This document shows positions 18,027-27,534 of a stretch of 64,000 bases of DNA, piece after piece. Where the stretch lies: NCBI RefSeq assembly GCF_002377905.1, contig NZ_DFQS01000057.1, forward strand, positions 34,445 through 98,444. The letters are read 5' to 3'. This stretch comes from Psychrobacter sp. UBA3483 (GTDB lineage: Bacteria; Pseudomonadota; Gammaproteobacteria; Pseudomonadales; Moraxellaceae). Below the pieces are notes generated by a model, which had not been told where the DNA came from, ran no database searches, and saw nothing but the letters and a program-made list of their open reading frames with translations. Every line of letters begins with the position of its first letter. Within the stretch, counting starts at the first letter, position 1. Made by a program: the position numbers and the translations under genes.

Positions 18027-19271
18027 TTACCCCACCACCAACCGCATCATCTGCGTACTGATATAACCGCCAAAAGTACCCACTGCATAGCCTAAAATAC
18101 CCAAGAATACGCCAACTGGCGCCAGTGATGGGTGAAATGCCGTGGCGACAATCGGTGCTGATGACGCGCCGCCGGTATTGGCATTAGAACCAACTGCCAA
18201 AAAGAAAAACGGCGCACGAATCATCCTAGCAACCGCAAAAACAATCACCACGTGAATACTCATCCATAGTAGACCAATGAGCAGTAAGCGCCACTGCGAG
18301 ACAATGCCCGCTAGATTGATTTGCATACCAATAGCGGCAATCAGTACAAAGATAAAGACCGTCCCGATTTTGGAGGCGCCCACATGGTCAAGACGGCGTA
18401 TTTTAGTAAAAGAGAACACCACCCCTATTAAAGTAATAATCACCACCATCCAAAAGAATGAGCTGGCAAAGCTATATTGTACTGCCCAGCTGTAAGGCGC
18501 AAAGAAGCCTGCTATTTGCCCGCCTACGAAATGCGCTACCCCGACCATGGCAAAACATAAGCCAAACATCACCATCAAATCATTGATAGTGGCAGGACGC
18601 GCATGGTCACGCTCATAGCTTTCCACCGCGGCAATCACTTTATCAATACTACTGCTATCCGCCCGTAAAAACTTATCTATCTTCGCGCTGTGTTTGGCCA
18701 TGACCAAAATCGCCAATAGCCATAATGAAGCATTGGTGGTATCGACCAAAATCATCATGCCAAATAAATCATCACTGACGCCGAACAGCTCTTTCATCGC
18801 CGCTTGGTTTGCCGCCCCGCCAATCCAGCTACCCGCGACCGCTGAAAACCCACGCCATAAGGTATCGTCGGTAAACATCTCAGGCGAAATCCATTTGGCA
18901 ATACCTAAACTAATCGGCCCACTAATAACAATGGCAACACTGGCCGCAAAAAACATGGCAATCGCTTTCCAGCCTAAACCTAAGATTTTTGGCACATCCA
19001 TCGACAACGTCATCAGTAGCAAACTGGCTGGCAACAGATAAGTGGCGGTAAAGCCATAAATCTGTGAACCAATACCATCGGCAAAGACACCCAAGCTGTT
19101 TAGGGTGGCGGGAATAAAGCAGCACAGCACAATACCCGGCAGTACGGCATAAAAGCGGCGCCAAAACTTACCAGGCAGCCCTTGGGTATAAAACACCAAA
19201 CCAATAATGGCCATAATAATGCCAAAGGCTAATGGCAAATTATCAATGGCTAAATGAGAAATATCGGGCAT
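18027..19271 (-). CDS. DUF819 family inner-membrane protein (YjcL-like)
   Basis: About 414 residues with 10-12 hydrophobic membrane segments spread along the length. Family features include GSWIGGAANQAA in the middle and SNANTGGASSAPIVATAFHP near the C-terminus; such small-residue stretches line the core of sodium-bile-acid-symporter-like folds. A transport role is likely but the substrate of DUF819 proteins is unknown. The frame is open to a GTG at 19289, but the ATG at 19271 has GGAG seven bases upstream and is preferred. It is convergent with the WG-repeat gene and follows the helicase terminator, so it is probably its own transcription unit. Confidence 0.85.
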   Translation of the reverse strand: MPDISHLAIDNLPLAFGIIMAIIGLVFYTQGLPGKFWRRFYAVLPGIVLCCFIPATLNSLGVFADGIGSQIYGFTATYLLPASLLLMTLSMDVPKILGLGWKAIAMFFAASVAIVISGPISLGIAKWISPEMFTDDTLWRGFSAVAGSWIGGAANQAAMKELFGVSDDLFGMMILVDTTNASLWLLAILVMAKHSAKIDKFLRADSSSIDKVIAAVESYERDHARPATINDLMVMFGLCFAMVGVAHFVGGQIAGFFAPYSWAVQYSFASSFFWMVVIITLIGVVFSFTKIRRLDHVGASKIGTVFIFVLIAAIGMQINLAGIVSQWRLLLIGLLWMSIHVVIVFAVARMIRAPFFFLAVGSNANTGGASSAPIVATAFHPSLAPVGVFLGILGYAVGTFGGYISTQMMRLVVG

Positions 19272-19408
19272 CAGATGGCTCCGCAGCACACGATGAATAA
19301 AAGCCTGTCAGTATAGACAAGGCGAAAAAGACGCGCAAGCAACGATATAGCATTGTTGATTTTTTATTATTGAAATAAATAAGCCTTACTATAAAACCAT
19401 ATGCCACA

Positions 19409-19439
19409 AAAAAGCCAGATAACAGGTATCTGGCTTTTT
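19409..19439 (-). terminator. Strong terminator after the DEAD-box helicase
   Basis: A 13-base perfect stem (AAAAAGCCAGATA at 19409-19421 and its complement at 19427-19439) with a five-base loop and flanking A/T runs. It works on either strand and lies about 75 bases past the helicase stop. Confidence 0.85.
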
Positions 19440-19513
19440 AATATGACGCTATATGTTATATGGCCAATAATGGCATTTATTTAAGCCATTATTAACCGTT
19501 GATTATAACGTTA

Positions 19514-21184
19514 TTACGAGTTTCTACCACGGTTGCCGCCTGTTGGACGACCTTGGCCACGGCTATCAGAGCGATTCGCTGGGCGACCTTGGCTGCCACT
19601 TGGACGACCGCGACCGGTTGCAGCGCGATCGCCACGTGGTGCGCTGGTGCCGTCACCACGGCTAGGAGCGCCTGTGCGTTTGCCTTGATATGGTTTGCCA
19701 CCTGAGCGCTCACTTGGCTTGCCTTGGTAACCACTGTCATTACTGGCACGTTGACCAATCGGCGCGCTGTCGCTTGAACGACCACGGCTTTGACCATTAC
19801 CGCCGCCGTTTGAGCGACCTGCATAACCGCCAGCTGAACGACCACGGCCTTGACCGTTACCGCCGCCACTTGAACGTCCGCGACCACGGCCACGACCATT
19901 ACCTTTGTTTTCGCTCGGTACATAAGTCTTCTTAGGCTCCATGCCTTCGATGACACAGACTTCCATTTTGCGATCTAAGTAACGGTTAATAGCGTTTAGC
20001 TGTGGACGATCATCCATGCTACATAGGCTGATAGCAATACCAGTACGACCAGCACGGCCACAACGACCGATACGGTGCACATAATCTTCAGTTTGACGTG
20101 GCAAGTCATAGTTAATGACGTGTGAAATCGCTGGAACGTCGAGACCGCGAGCAGCAACGTCAGTCGCTACTAAGATTTTGCATTTGCCATTACGTAAGTC
20201 TTGTACGATACGGTTACGCTTGCTTTGCGGTAAATCGCCATGTAAGAAACTGGCTTTATGACCCGCTTCTTGCAGCTGTTTGGCCAATTTTTCCGTACTA
20301 CGTTTGGTTGCTGCAAAGATGATGATTTGTTCCATATCTTTGTCACAAACGATTTTATCAAGCAAACGGTTTTTGTGATCAAAATCATCACAGTAATATA
20401 CTTTTTCTTCGATGTGAGCCGATTCAACTTTGATTGAAACGCGCTCAGGATTTTTGGTGAAGCTGGCAGCAATCTTGCCGACAGGACCATCCCAAGTCGC
20501 TGAACACATAATCGTTTGACGGTTATCAGGCGCCGCTTTCAAGATATCGTTGATATCATCGGCAAAACCCATGTCTAGCATACGGTCAGCTTCGTCAAGT
20601 ACCAATACTTCAAGATTTGATAAATCAACGCGACCTGCTTTGATATGGTCAAGTAAACGACCAGGCGTCGCAACAATCACTTGAACGCCCTTTTTCAAAG
20701 CAGTAATCTGACCGTTATAAGGTGCGCCGCCGACTAATGGCACACAGAACAAACCGCGCATATCTTTCGAATAGGTGCGCACACTGTCATGTACTTGCTG
20801 AGCAAGTTCACGCGTTGGCGTTAAGATAAGGGCTTTGGTTAATTTGTCAAAGCTAGTGGCACGGCTTAAACGATCAAGTACTGGGATAACGAATGCCGCT
20901 GTTTTACCACTACCGGTTTGTGCTGACAATAATAAGTCGCGACCCGCTAGAGCAAAAGGAATGGCTTGTTCTTGAATAGGTGTTGGATGGGTATAACCAC
21001 TACGATCAAGCGCGGTCAAAATTGGCTTGGCGATATTAAGATCGCTAAAAGTGATTTTGTTTTCTTCAGCAGCGTCAGTAGTAGCCGCTTGATTATTAGT
21101 ATCGGTATTTGCAGTTGTGTTTGGGGTATCAGTGCTGTCGATGATGCCGTTTTCAGCGGCGATAGCAGATAAGATGTCAGTCAT
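19514..21184 (-). CDS. DEAD-box RNA helicase (RhlE/CsdA-like) with RG-rich tail
   Basis: A 556-residue ATP-dependent RNA helicase. After a 45-residue acidic leader come the Q motif region (GYTHPTPIQEQAIP), Walker A AQTGSGKT (88-95), PTRELA, TPGR, the DEAD box (197-200), SAT (228-230) and HRIGRCGRAG. From about residue 425 the tail is composed of Arg, Gly, Ser and Asn repeats (GRGRGRGRSSGGG and variants), a typical RNA-binding extension of cold-adapted DEAD-box proteins. It unwinds RNA duplexes in ribosome assembly or mRNA decay. Which subfamily it belongs to cannot be decided here. The gene stands alone behind a leader of about 450 bases, suggesting post-transcriptional (cold) control. Confidence 0.92.
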   Translation of the reverse strand: MTDILSAIAAENGIIDSTDTPNTTANTDTNNQAATTDAAEENKITFSDLNIAKPILTALDRSGYTHPTPIQEQAIPFALAGRDLLLSAQTGSGKTAAFVIPVLDRLSRATSFDKLTKALILTPTRELAQQVHDSVRTYSKDMRGLFCVPLVGGAPYNGQITALKKGVQVIVATPGRLLDHIKAGRVDLSNLEVLVLDEADRMLDMGFADDINDILKAAPDNRQTIMCSATWDGPVGKIAASFTKNPERVSIKVESAHIEEKVYYCDDFDHKNRLLDKIVCDKDMEQIIIFAATKRSTEKLAKQLQEAGHKASFLHGDLPQSKRNRIVQDLRNGKCKILVATDVAARGLDVPAISHVINYDLPRQTEDYVHRIGRCGRAGRTGIAISLCSMDDRPQLNAINRYLDRKMEVCVIEGMEPKKTYVPSENKGNGRGRGRGRSSGGGNGQGRGRSAGGYAGRSNGGGNGQSRGRSSDSAPIGQRASNDSGYQGKPSERSGGKPYQGKRTGAPSRGDGTSAPRGDRAATGRGRPSGSQGRPANRSDSRGQGRPTGGNRGRNS

Positions 21185-21649
21185 AGTAATCCTTGGTAAG
21201 TATAAGCTGCTGTAAATTCAGCAAGCTTGATGCATACCACTGATAACCGTTCACCACGCTGCATTTATAAAATAATTATCTCACCTTAAAAAGGCTTAAC
21301 AATCAAAAGCCAAGCTGATAGAGCTTGTCAATATTATAAAGGCGTTCGTGCTGTCTGACGTATTTTGGTGGTAGTGCCGAGTGTCTCATCCTTGTTTGCT
21401 AAAAGCGCATTATCTATGCTTTGTCCAAAGCAGATAAAGGCTGACAACAACCAATCTAACCGATATAGGGGTCAGTAGATAAGATATGAGTCAAAAATAA
21501 CGTGTTTTTCACTATGTATATGAAGGGTTATTTAAGTACACAAAATCATCGGCAACAATTACTTATGGTCATCCTAGACCCAAAATCGCAGGCGATGTTA
21601 TCAATCTCATAATTCACGCTAGTCTATGCTAACGTGGCGACGCATTATA
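21185..21649 (-). promoter_or_regulatory. Promoter and long 5' leader of the DEAD-box helicase gene
   Basis: On the minus strand a perfect TATAAT occurs at 21644-21649 with no good -35. If used, transcription would start near 21637 and leave a leader of about 450 bases before the helicase ATG at 21184. There is no open reading frame of note in it. Cold-shock helicase genes in other bacteria have unusually long leaders; a thermosensor role here is inferred. Confidence 0.4.
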
Positions 21650-21783
21650 GCACAACAAAACGCTAAGCTGTAGCTATTTTTCTGTTTATTAGTAAAAGAT
21701 TCAGTATAAGCACAAATACATACTTAAAAACTGATATTAAACCAAGCCTTTAAGTAAGCTAAAGCTCTAAAAAAATTTAATGA

Positions 21784-22860
21784 TTAGCGCGACACTTTTA
21801 CTTCCGTCACATAGGTTGGCAATTGCCAAGCACCGCCCGCCTCTATCAGTCGGCACATACCTGTGGTGCTTTCATGGCTTTTCTCAAATGCTCTGCCTGT
21901 CCAGACCCACTCACTTTTAGATAAGCAGTCACCTAGCCCGCGGCCTTTTTGTACTGAGGTTAGTTTGCCATTGCTATAATCGGTGGCACTGGTGGTCACC
22001 AAGCTCGGTTTATACGGCTTAGTGTCATTGAGTACCCAAACGCCTGTACCCATATTATAAGCGCCCGTCCAGCAATCATGCTCCGCGAGGAGCTGCTTGT
22101 TATTTAGACGGCTGACGCGCCACGGTGATTTATCCGCCAAGTTTGGACATTCAGTGCTTACATCCTTCATAGTGGGTTTCATCATTTCTGCCAACTGCGA
22201 CGAGCGCATGGCAAATTTTTTCTTGCTACTAGAGATGGCGTTGGGATTAGGAGTGACCAGTCGCAGTGAAGGAGCTGCTTGCGGGGTCAAGACACTGCTA
22301 TTGGATTTACTGGCGTTATTGCTGATAAAGGCGCTTGCTGTCCCTACTCGGCCTTGAGCCTCGTCGGCTTTGAGCATAACGGCACTCGCCCCTTTATCCG
22401 ATAACTGCCAGCGCGTGTTGCGAATCACCAGCTCAATCTTGCTCGATTTGGTTAATGCGTCAAGTAGCGCGCTCACTTGTGCCGAGGTCAGCTCGGCATG
22501 ACCTGCGGCTACCGAGTAAGGTTTAGTTTCCCCATAATCTCTATCGTTAATAAATAAAGAGATACGATGACGATTACCGAGCTGCATCAACGCCTTAGCA
22601 GAGCTTTCTTTAGCGCCACCAAGTTTGACCTTGCCCTCGACTATGGCATTGGCACCTGCACGGCGTATTAACAAGACAGAGACAGGTAAATCGCTGTTGT
22701 TTTCTGCTTGGTAACCTGCCAGCCGGCAAGTACGAGTATTATCGCATGCGACTTCCCAATCTTGATTGTCAAAGCTCACAGGCGTGGCAGCCTGCGTCAC
22801 TGAACTCAATAAAGCGGCGCTAATGGCAGCAAATAGCGGTAATATCATTTTTTTTGTCAT
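21784..22860 (-). CDS. DUF1176 family periplasmic protein
   Basis: A secreted protein of the DUF1176 family. From the ATG at 22860 it has 358 residues, beginning with a signal peptide (MTKKMILPLFAAISAALLSS, cleavage after TQA). The mature protein begins with FDNQDWEVACDNTRTCRLAGY, typical of the family, and its C-terminal half has cysteine pairs (STECPNL, EHDCWTG, GDCLSK, TGMCRLI). The function is unknown. The frame is open a further 63 codons to 23049, but that part is low-complexity and would bury the signal peptide, so the shorter form is preferred. Neither start has a strong ribosome binding site. No operon partner. Confidence 0.8.
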   Translation of the reverse strand: MTKKMILPLFAAISAALLSSVTQAATPVSFDNQDWEVACDNTRTCRLAGYQAENNSDLPVSVLLIRRAGANAIVEGKVKLGGAKESSAKALMQLGNRHRISLFINDRDYGETKPYSVAAGHAELTSAQVSALLDALTKSSKIELVIRNTRWQLSDKGASAVMLKADEAQGRVGTASAFISNNASKSNSSVLTPQAAPSLRLVTPNPNAISSSKKKFAMRSSQLAEMMKPTMKDVSTECPNLADKSPWRVSRLNNKQLLAEHDCWTGAYNMGTGVWVLNDTKPYKPSLVTTSATDYSNGKLTSVQKGRGLGDCLSKSEWVWTGRAFEKSHESTTGMCRLIEAGGAWQLPTYVTEVKVSR

Positions 22861-23219
22861 GAATAAGGGCAACTTCTTTATTTTTATCGGAATGTTTTTT
22901 CTATAAGCGTTGTTTTTGCTCTGAGCGTTGGCTGTTAGAAGACTACATGCGCTTTGGCGTTGGCAAGCAGCCTGTGAGGACACAAAGGCCGCCTCGTTCA
23001 ATAAAGGTCGCGATATAAGCTTGTTCTTATTATTCTTCTTCATAGTCATTACTCATTAATAGAAGAAATATCAACACCTACCCAAGAAGGCGGTGGCTGC
23101 TATCTTAACGTACTAATGTTTCTATCTGTTATACTAATGTACCATTATGTAAAGACGAAAGTATAGTCAAAAAGCGATATATCGATAGATATATTTGGAA
23201 TAACGAATATTATAAAAGT

Positions 23220-23253
23220 AAAAGGTTAACAAGCAATGGCTTATTAACCTTTT
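23220..23253 (-). terminator. Terminator after the YghU-like gene
   Basis: AAAAGGTTAA (23220-23229) pairs with TTAACCTTTT (23244-23253), with an inner AAGC/GCTT stem and a four-base loop. It is followed on the minus strand by a T-rich run. It lies about 60 bases past the stop of the glutathione transferase. Confidence 0.75.
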
Positions 23254-23310
23254 TATGAAAACTTATGTTTTGCTACGACTATTTAAATATAAACTGATAA
23301 AGTTAAACCT

Positions 23311-24198
23311 TTAAACAATAGGCTTTAATTCTAACTCTACGGCGCGTTTTACCGCTGGACGGTCGGCGATTTTTTGTGCCCAACGTTTGACGTTTTTGTA
23401 ATCATCTACTTGTAAAAATTCTGCCGCATCATAAAGCTTGCCCAGCACCAGCTGACCGTACCACGCCCAGATAATCATATCAGCGATATTATAGTCCGCC
23501 TCATCATTACCGCACATATACTCGTGGTCTTTGAGGTGCTTATCTAGTACATCAAGCTGGCGTTTGGTCTCCATCGTATAGCGATTGATAGGATACTCTA
23601 GCGGTTCGGGCGCATAGGCGTAGAAATGCCCAAAACCGCCACCTAAAAACGGCGCACTACCCATCTGCCACATCAGCCAAGACAGACAATCTGCGCGCGC
23701 TTTATTTTGCGAGCCATTAGCAGACGGTACAAACTTGCCAAATTTCTCGGCTAAATATAATAAGATAGCACCCGACTCAAAAAGCGCGATAGGCTTGCCT
23801 GCATCCTTATCATCTAGAGTGTCAGAATAATCAACCAGTGCAGGGATTTTTGAGTTGGGGTCAATCGCGACAAACCCTGAGCCAAACTGATCGCCCGCAG
23901 AGATGTCAATTTGATAGGCGTCATACTCAGCGCCTTTAATATTGAGCTCAGCCAGCTCTTCTAACAGGATATTTACTTTGACGCCATTCGGGGTATTTAG
24001 TGAATACAGTTGTAAAGGTGCCTCGCCAACGGGCAGTTTTTGCTCATGGCGCGCGCCAGCCGTTGGGCGATTGATACTGGCGAACTTACCACCATTTTCG
24101 GTGTCATTTTTCCATATCTTAGGTGGCGTATAGGCATTGGTATGGTTGTTTTGAATGTCGTTTTGGATATTGCTTGATTGGTTATTATCACTACTCAT
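23311..24198 (-). CDS. yghU: Glutathione transferase-like protein, YghU type
   Basis: 295 residues in the preferred form. The glutathione S-transferase fold begins around residue 55 (LQLYSLNTPNGVKVNILLEEL), with SKIPALVDY and ESGAILLYLAEKFG forming the glutathione site, and the helical C-terminal domain follows. The N-terminal extension (TPPKIWKNDTENGGKFASIN) and the overall arrangement match E. coli YghU, a disulfide-bond reductase that binds two glutathiones per monomer. The frame is open upstream to 24327, but ATG at 24198 has GGAAG five bases upstream and starts a polar tail (MSSDNNQSS), so it is preferred. A single gene, with a terminator downstream. Role in thiol redox balance inferred from the family. 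Confidence 0.88.
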   Translation of the reverse strand: MSSDNNQSSNIQNDIQNNHTNAYTPPKIWKNDTENGGKFASINRPTAGARHEQKLPVGEAPLQLYSLNTPNGVKVNILLEELAELNIKGAEYDAYQIDISAGDQFGSGFVAIDPNSKIPALVDYSDTLDDKDAGKPIALFESGAILLYLAEKFGKFVPSANGSQNKARADCLSWLMWQMGSAPFLGGGFGHFYAYAPEPLEYPINRYTMETKRQLDVLDKHLKDHEYMCGNDEADYNIADMIIWAWYGQLVLGKLYDAAEFLQVDDYKNVKRWAQKIADRPAVKRAVELELKPIV

Positions 24199-24551
24199 AA
24201 TACTTCCTATTTTTATTGTTCTATAAAAGAGAGCCAGTAGAATTGATATGATTTTTGCAGCATCTATCGCCGTAAGCATAGCCAGCCAAGAAAATTTGCA
24301 GCAGCCCCGCCTCATCATATATGACAATTCTACTATAGCAAATCTTCAGTTAAAGCCCTGTCTTGTAACCTATTTTTAAAAGTAACGAGCAGGAATAGCA
24401 AAGCGTTTGAGGGCAAACTTCTAATAACTGCGTGCATACCGTTACTTTGCTACTCTTTAACTCATAGTCGGTTGTTTTTATACTACCCCAACTTAACGGC
24501 TTTTTAGAGACCCGCTTAACCAGCGTGGTCAAAAGATATGGTGATGTCAAT

Positions 24552-25928
24552 ATGGTAACCCTAACTCCAACGCAAGATAAATACCTACCTTATGTCTTAG
24601 CGGTGGCGCTATTTATGCAAATTTTAGATGCCACCATCTTAAACACCTCTTTGCCGCAAATGGCGCAAGCACTTGGCGAGTCACCATTAAAAATGCAGTG
24701 GGCGGTCATCAGCTACGCGCTAACCTTGGCGATTTTTATACCTATCAGTGGCTTTTTGGCTGATAAATATGGCACGCGGCGGGTATTTTTATACGCTGTT
24801 ATTATCTTTTGTATTGGCTCGCTGTTATGCGCTGCTTCCCCAACGCTGAATTTATTGATTGGTTCGCGCGTCATACAAGGTATTGGCGGTGCGATGATGA
24901 CCCCGGTTGCGCGTTTAATATTGGTCAAGTCTTATCCGCGCAACAAGCTGTTAACCGTGATGAACTTTGCGGTGATACCGGCGTTAATCGCGCCCTTAGT
25001 CGGACCGGTGTTGGGCGGTTATATCGTGCAATATACCAGTTGGCATTGGATATTTCTCATCAATATCCCGATGGGTATATTTGGTTTTATCATGGGTAAA
25101 AAACTGGTGCCGGCATTATTTGAAGATACCAAGCGTTTAGACTGGACGGGTTTTGCTTTATTTGCCGCCGCTGCTTGCGGTTTTACCCTTGCTGTCGAGT
25201 TTGGCTCACAGACAGGTCGCGGGTTTTACGGTCTGCTGCTCGCATTGGGCGCCAGTATCTTGATAGGCGCTTATGTGTGGCATGCCAAACGCCGTGCAGC
25301 GCCCCTGTTTCCGCTGAGTTTATTTAATATTCGCACCTTTCGTATTGGTATTACCGGCAACTTATTTACTCGCTTAGGTATCAGCGCTGTGCCCTTTCTA
25401 TTGCCGCTATTACTACAGGTGGTATTTGAGTACTCACCGTCGCAAGCTGGTTGGCTGCTTGCGCCCATTGCTGTTGGTGCAATCGGTATTAAGCCTTGGG
25501 TCAGTAAAATCATTCAGCGCTTTAGCTACCGCAAAGTGTTGGTGGCCAATACCTTTTTGATAGGCCTGCTTATTATTGTCTTAGCGCAGTTTAATGATGC
25601 GGCCAATTGGATTTGGTTTATCCCTATCCTAACGATCATGGGTGCCTGTAACTCTATGCAGTTTAGTGCGATGAATACCATTACTATCGGTGATTTAGAA
25701 GGCGCGCAGACCAGTAGCGGTAACAGCTTAATGGCGGTCAATCAGCAATTGGCGATTAGCTTTGGTATCGCTTTTGGCGCGGCGGTCTTGAATCTGCTGC
25801 GGGAACGCTTTGAGCTTGATACCTTGGTCGCCTTTCAGACCACCTATTGGATACTGGGTATTTTAACCATCCTTTCAGGCTTATACTTCTTACGCCTCAA
25901 ACCTGAGGATGGTCGCGGCTTGTATTAA
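24552..25928 (+). CDS. mdtD: MFS multidrug efflux transporter, DHA2 family (MdtD-like)
   Basis: About 458 residues with 13-14 predicted membrane segments. The first contains FMQILDATILNTSLPQMA, the DHA2 motif D1. The loop between helices 2 and 3 holds the MFS motif GFLADKYGTRRVF, and the fifth helix region has APLVGPVLGGYIVQ, the drug-antiporter motif C. The sequence follows E. coli MdtD, a proton-driven exporter, closely in the N-terminal 150 residues. The substrate cannot be predicted. The frame extends to a GTG at 24525, but the ATG at 24552 is preferred (GGTGA eight bases upstream). No regulator or membrane-fusion partner is adjacent. The gene is divergent from yghU. Confidence 0.85.
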   Translation: MVTLTPTQDKYLPYVLAVALFMQILDATILNTSLPQMAQALGESPLKMQWAVISYALTLAIFIPISGFLADKYGTRRVFLYAVIIFCIGSLLCAASPTLNLLIGSRVIQGIGGAMMTPVARLILVKSYPRNKLLTVMNFAVIPALIAPLVGPVLGGYIVQYTSWHWIFLINIPMGIFGFIMGKKLVPALFEDTKRLDWTGFALFAAAACGFTLAVEFGSQTGRGFYGLLLALGASILIGAYVWHAKRRAAPLFPLSLFNIRTFRIGITGNLFTRLGISAVPFLLPLLLQVVFEYSPSQAGWLLAPIAVGAIGIKPWVSKIIQRFSYRKVLVANTFLIGLLIIVLAQFNDAANWIWFIPILTIMGACNSMQFSAMNTITIGDLEGAQTSSGNSLMAVNQQLAISFGIAFGAAVLNLLRERFELDTLVAFQTTYWILGILTILSGLYFLRLKPEDGRGLY

Positions 25929-26037
25929 GTTAAAGCATTAAACATAAAAATGCCAGCGTACTCTAAAACGTCAATTAAGACCTATCTTAGAATGTGCTGG
26001 CAGGTATGAGCTCTTTTTTATTTTTCTGTTCTTTATG

Positions 26038-26520
26038 CTAAGGCGTGTGGTCATCATCCATTTGTGACTGAATATAATTTTCAATGCCAACGTCTTTAAC
26101 CAAGCCCTCTTGGGTTTCAAGCCAATCTTGATACTCTTCATTGCCATCTTTTAGGGTAACCAATAAATGACGCGAGACATAGTCGCGCTTGCTCTCACAC
26201 AAAGTAATCGCATCCGTTATGATAGAAAATTTCTGCTTTTCTAAGCGCAAGTTACAGTCAATCATTTCAGGCACATCTTCTGCGATGAACATTTTGCCGT
26301 AATCTTGTAGGTTTGGCAGACCACCTAACAATAAAATACGCGCAATAAGATCATCTGACCATTTCATCTCTGCAATAGATTGCTTATAGAAATTTTCGTT
26401 TAATGCCTCTAAACCCCAATGGCGTGCGATACGGGCGTGCAAAAAGTACTGATTGATGGCTATCAATGACTGACCGAGCACTTGATTGAGTGCGCGAATA
26501 ACTTCTTTATCCCCTTTCAT
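26038..26520 (-). CDS. bfr: Bacterioferritin subunit, heme-binding, ferroxidase site lost
   Basis: A 160-residue bacterioferritin-like four-helix subunit that keeps the family start (MKGDKEVIRALNQVLG) and heme ligand Met52 in SIAEMKW. Of the six di-iron ferroxidase residues it retains Glu51 and Glu94. The others are changed: Ser18 for Glu, Trp54 for His, Asn127 for Glu and Tyr130 for His. This subunit can thus bind heme at the dimer interface but should not oxidise iron. It lies 78 bases downstream of a second bacterioferritin gene with the opposite pattern and probably forms mixed 24-mers with it, as in Pseudomonas and Neisseria pairs. Good ribosome binding site GGGAG. Confidence 0.9.
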   Translation of the reverse strand: MKGDKEVIRALNQVLGQSLIAINQYFLHARIARHWGLEALNENFYKQSIAEMKWSDDLIARILLLGGLPNLQDYGKMFIAEDVPEMIDCNLRLEKQKFSIITDAITLCESKRDYVSRHLLVTLKDGNEEYQDWLETQEGLVKDVGIENYIQSQMDDDHTP

Positions 26521-26598
26521 GCGGTTCTCCCTGTCTTGCTTACTGATTTTATTAATGTTAATAATAACGCTAGTTAAAAGTGCTTAGTTAATAAAATA

Positions 26599-27090
26599 CT
26601 AAACAATATCAGGAGACACTTCTGCCATCTGACTTTGTAAATAATTGGGTAGACCAATCATGTCAATCAGGCGCAGCTGCTGCTCTAACCAATGAGCGTG
26701 GTCTTCTTCGGTGTCTTTTAGCTGCTCAACCAACATCTCACGCGTCACATAGTCATGCTCTGCTTCACAAAGCGCGATGCCGTCTTTTAGATGCTGCTGT
26801 ACTTGATATTCTAAATCAAGGTCCAATTGCAGCATTTCAGGAACCGTCGAGCCAATGTTAATCTCGTTAACGCGCATCTTCGGCGTACCGCTTAACATTA
26901 GAATACGGCGGATAATCGCTTGGGCGTGCTGCGTTTCATCCTGCATCTCATGGTGGATACGGTCGTATAATTTACCGTAATGCCATTCTGCGTACATCTC
27001 AGAGTGAATAAAATATTGGTCACGAGCCGCAAGCTCACCACCTAATAAAAAATTTAAATAATCAATAACCTTTGGGCTGCCTATCATCAC
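26599..27090 (-). CDS. bfr: Bacterioferritin subunit, ferroxidase-active, no heme ligand
   Basis: A 163-residue bacterioferritin subunit with the complete ferroxidase set in the numbering of this protein: Glu19, Glu52, His55, Glu94, Glu128 and His131 ([10 protein letters not shown]). The heme ligand Met is replaced by Thr53 (DETQHAQ). It is the upstream gene of the pair and is probably co-transcribed with the heme-binding subunit. Function is storage of iron as ferric mineral in a 24-subunit shell, with electrons for release coming through heme and Bfd. The start is GTG at 27090 or ATG at 27087, both close to AGGAG. The two genes complement each other's missing site, implying obligate or favoured hetero-oligomers. 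Confidence 0.92.
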   Translation of the reverse strand: MMIGSPKVIDYLNFLLGGELAARDQYFIHSEMYAEWHYGKLYDRIHHEMQDETQHAQAIIRRILMLSGTPKMRVNEINIGSTVPEMLQLDLDLEYQVQQHLKDGIALCEAEHDYVTREMLVEQLKDTEEDHAHWLEQQLRLIDMIGLPNYLQSQMAEVSPDIV

Positions 27091-27534
27091 CTATACTCCT
27101 GTATTTTTTATTTGTCTACCAATACATTCACAATAATAGATATATAGAAAGTACTATTCGTAAACTAATCAGTAAAGATTAAAACCCATCAAACGTCTTA
27201 CAAAGTTAGGCAGATATAGTAGCATAGACAAACCATAACGCTTGTAACGATATGAACTAAGAATAAGATGCTAATTGAGAATTGTAATTAACTCGCGCTA
27301 CCAGCTATCGCTCATAGGCAAAGTAACTGATGACACGGCTAGAAAGGTTTGCCGTCGGTGAATGAGTAAAGTTATATGGACGCTCACCACTTATCCTTTG
27401 CGTATAATGAAAGGATAAGTGCGCAATAGTGAATATAATTTTTGTCGGACGTATTAACGATGCGGTCGTTATATGGAGAATAGGGTTTTAGCTGGAGATT
27501 TAAATCGAGGCTATTTAACCGGCGTAGGTCAAAG
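27091..27534. other. Spacer between bfd and the bfr pair
   Basis: 444 bases without a supported gene. It contains a perfect 12-base hairpin at 27388-27421 and AT-rich sequence upstream of the bfr pair that should hold its promoter. I did not see a Fur-box match here. Confidence 0.5.
27388..27421. repeat. Perfect 12-base inverted repeat CACTTATCCTTT
   Basis: Arms at 27388-27399 and 27410-27421 around a 10-base loop that reads TATAAT on the plus strand. There is no T-run beyond the stem, so it is not a standard terminator. It lies about 115 bases after the bfd stop and might be a transcription end, an RNA processing site or a protein site. Confidence 0.5.

Noticed and set aside
19492..19956. 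A 154-codon frame on the minus strand overlapping the helicase tail, rich in Val, Ala and Gln
   Set aside because: It is an out-of-frame reading of the RG-rich repeat sequence, overlapping the helicase gene on the same strand. Low-complexity codons give long false frames here.
25951..26002. Long-range pairing TGCCAGC with GCTGGCA between the efflux gene and bfr
   Set aside because: The seven-base arms are 38 bases apart with a weak inner stem, so it is only a doubtful terminator; not listed as a feature.
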